NCBI GenBank assembly: GCA_032191485.1
Contig: JAVDOI010000018.1
Coordinates: 14,156,066-14,220,065, forward strand
Direction: 5' to 3'
DNA length: 64,000 bases
DNA from: Leptoclinus maculatus
Lineage: Eukaryota > Chordata > Actinopteri > Perciformes > Stichaeidae
A program made the translations under genes and the position numbers. The notes under the pieces are model-generated. The model made no database searches and had not been told where the DNA came from. It saw only the letters and a list, made by a program, of their open reading frames with translations. Positions 62,607-64,000 of this stretch are shown here, one piece after another (the stretch's first letter is position 1; each line of letters starts with the position of its first letter).

Positions 62607-63910
62607 CAGCTGTGGGCTGTTGAGACTCCGTGAAACGATTGATCAGGTCTGAAATGAGCGTCAAATAGCAATCTGTCCAGTTCTGAGTGGCGCGCTGTCC
62701 ACCGGCCTATTTATAAGTCTGTCTGTCCACTTCTCTCTCTGCCTTCATGAGCAGTGCTAAAGTCCCGTCTGCCTTTCTGTCCGCCCATCTGTTTATCTTT
62801 TCATCTGCCAGTCCGTCCGTCCAAACCGTCGCTCTGTTTATCCCCCTGTCCGTCCATCTGTCTGTCTCTGTCCAATTATCATATCTGGCTGTCAGTCGTA
62901 CAGTCGTCCTGCTTTGTTCGTGCAGCGGTAATCACTGTGGCTGCATTGTGTGAATCAGTATTTCCGAGCACTTCTTTTATCCATACGGCTTCATAACGTC
63001 TTTGTTATCATGCACTTGATTTCTGTGTAGTAGACATTTGTCTTTTCTCCACCGTAGTATTTATTTGGGTGATTTTATAAGGTCTGTGCATATGAAACAA
63101 TCGTACAACAACTAGGTTTAAAGGAGGCATGAATCTAAAACAATATGTAAGAATCTTAAGAGAAAGATGTATTTTCCTTCAATTTGCTTAAAAGATTACA
63201 TACATTTCAACAATAACCCAATATTATTTCATCAGTTGCACCCCAAGCAGCTTATTTAAAGGGAAATGTCACGTACGGGTTGATATTTATATCTTTTAAT
63301 TCATTTCCTCAACCTTTTCTGCTGCACTGCTCAACTCCTGACGTGTTAATTAAGTGTTTTTCCTGCAAACTAGCAGAACAAACTCCTCATCAGTTGCAAC
63401 ACTTCCAGCTCCTCTTGAACGTGCTTGAGCTGTTCCTGGTCAAATCCCACTTCAGCAACTGCAGGTTCATTAAAAAGAGTTGAAGGCTCATGCTGTGTTC
63501 ATACACATTGCAGGAGAAGTCAGCTATGAGTCCTTCAAACTAAAAAATGTTGTGAAATTATTTCACCTAATGACGGCGGGAAGTTAAAGGCGGAGCTATG
63601 TAGAAGAAGCAATTCAATGTTTTTCTTATCAACTTGACCTAAAATAGTATTCTTAAATTATCCAGAAGACTCCCTGTCAACACAATTTATTTAGGGTAAC
63701 ACTTTTTGACTATTGCTTTCCAGCTGAAATCATTTGTTCTTGTTTTGTTTTTAGTTTTAGTTTTTTTCGAAATAGTGGTGTCTTGTTATTCCATGTAGGA
63801 TTGGTCAAAATGTTTGGCATGACAGAAATAAAATAAATGAATGAATGAATGTATGTTTTGGCATTGTATAGATGGCGAAATTTTTGGAAAGATTATTGTA
63901 AATTGTATTG

Positions 63911-63921
63911 TTATATATACA

Positions 63922-63975
<54 letters not shown>

Positions 63976-64000
63976 AAAACATATATATATATATATATAT
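63911..64000. repeat. (TA)n array interrupted by poly-A, running off the window
   Basis: TA repeats from about 63,911, broken by ACAG near 63,919 and by nine A near 63,971-63,979, continuing to the last base. The true right end is outside the window. Confidence 0.95.

Larger units (their letters stand above)
54993..64000 (+). other. Presumed continuation of the ELK channel first intron / unassigned DNA
   Basis: No further exon was recognised. Contents: a dispersed-repeat-like segment with a CTCF-like motif near 55,660-55,760, a GT run 56,511-56,577, a GA run 56,957-57,005, a GT run 57,991-58,029, a CA run 60,772-60,804, a CpG-rich patch near 61,640-61,830 without a supportable exon, a GT run 62,556-62,603, and a terminal TA array. 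Confidence 0.45.

Noticed and set aside
1..64000. CRISPR arrays, operons, phage or plasmid features
   Set aside because: The sequence is vertebrate. The only regularly repeated units are microsatellites and eukaryotic dispersed elements.

Overview
The window looks like teleost fish nuclear DNA. It has vertebrate-type split genes with GT-AG introns, very abundant CA/GT, GA and TA microsatellites, and dispersed repeats of kinds common in ray-finned fish. Nothing suggests a prokaryote, plasmid or virus. All gene models were assembled by eye from translated segments and splice junctions whose phases join exactly. Neither species nor chromosome can be read from the sequence.

Layout. (1) About 1-23,320: no supportable protein-coding exon, only microsatellite-rich intergenic or deep-intronic DNA with decayed repeats. 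(2) About 23,325-33,950, minus strand: a complete ten-coding-exon epsti1 gene (344 codons). Its C-terminus reads as a CUE-like ubiquitin-binding domain, and its first intron holds STAT-type and IRF-type motifs. (3) About 35,095-42,150, minus strand: a complete idh1 gene (cytosolic NADP-dependent isocitrate dehydrogenase) with eight coding exons summing to exactly 414 codons plus stop, a 5' non-coding exon and a CCAAT-rich promoter. Related short inverted-terminal-repeat elements lie on both sides of it in opposite orientation. (4) 45,624-45,699, plus strand: the first coding exon of an ELK-type (kcnh3/4/8) voltage-gated potassium channel. Its remaining exons were not found, so the rest of the window (about 18 kb) is read as the start of a very long first intron. 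A possible second 5' exon with a compatible splice phase lies at 54,947-54,992.

The three genes are functionally unrelated: an interferon-responsive protein, a metabolic enzyme and a neuronal channel. epsti1 and idh1 run head-to-tail on the minus strand about 1.1 kb apart. idh1 and the channel gene diverge, with about 3.4 kb between them containing a repeat palindrome, a dispersed repeat and a CTCF-like motif. I found no previously undescribed multi-gene system. The best leads are the CUE-like C-terminus of epsti1 and its candidate interferon-response intron, the altered C-terminal tripeptide of idh1, the inverted elements around idh1, the overlapping upstream ORF at the channel start, and an imperfect 60-bp hairpin inside epsti1.
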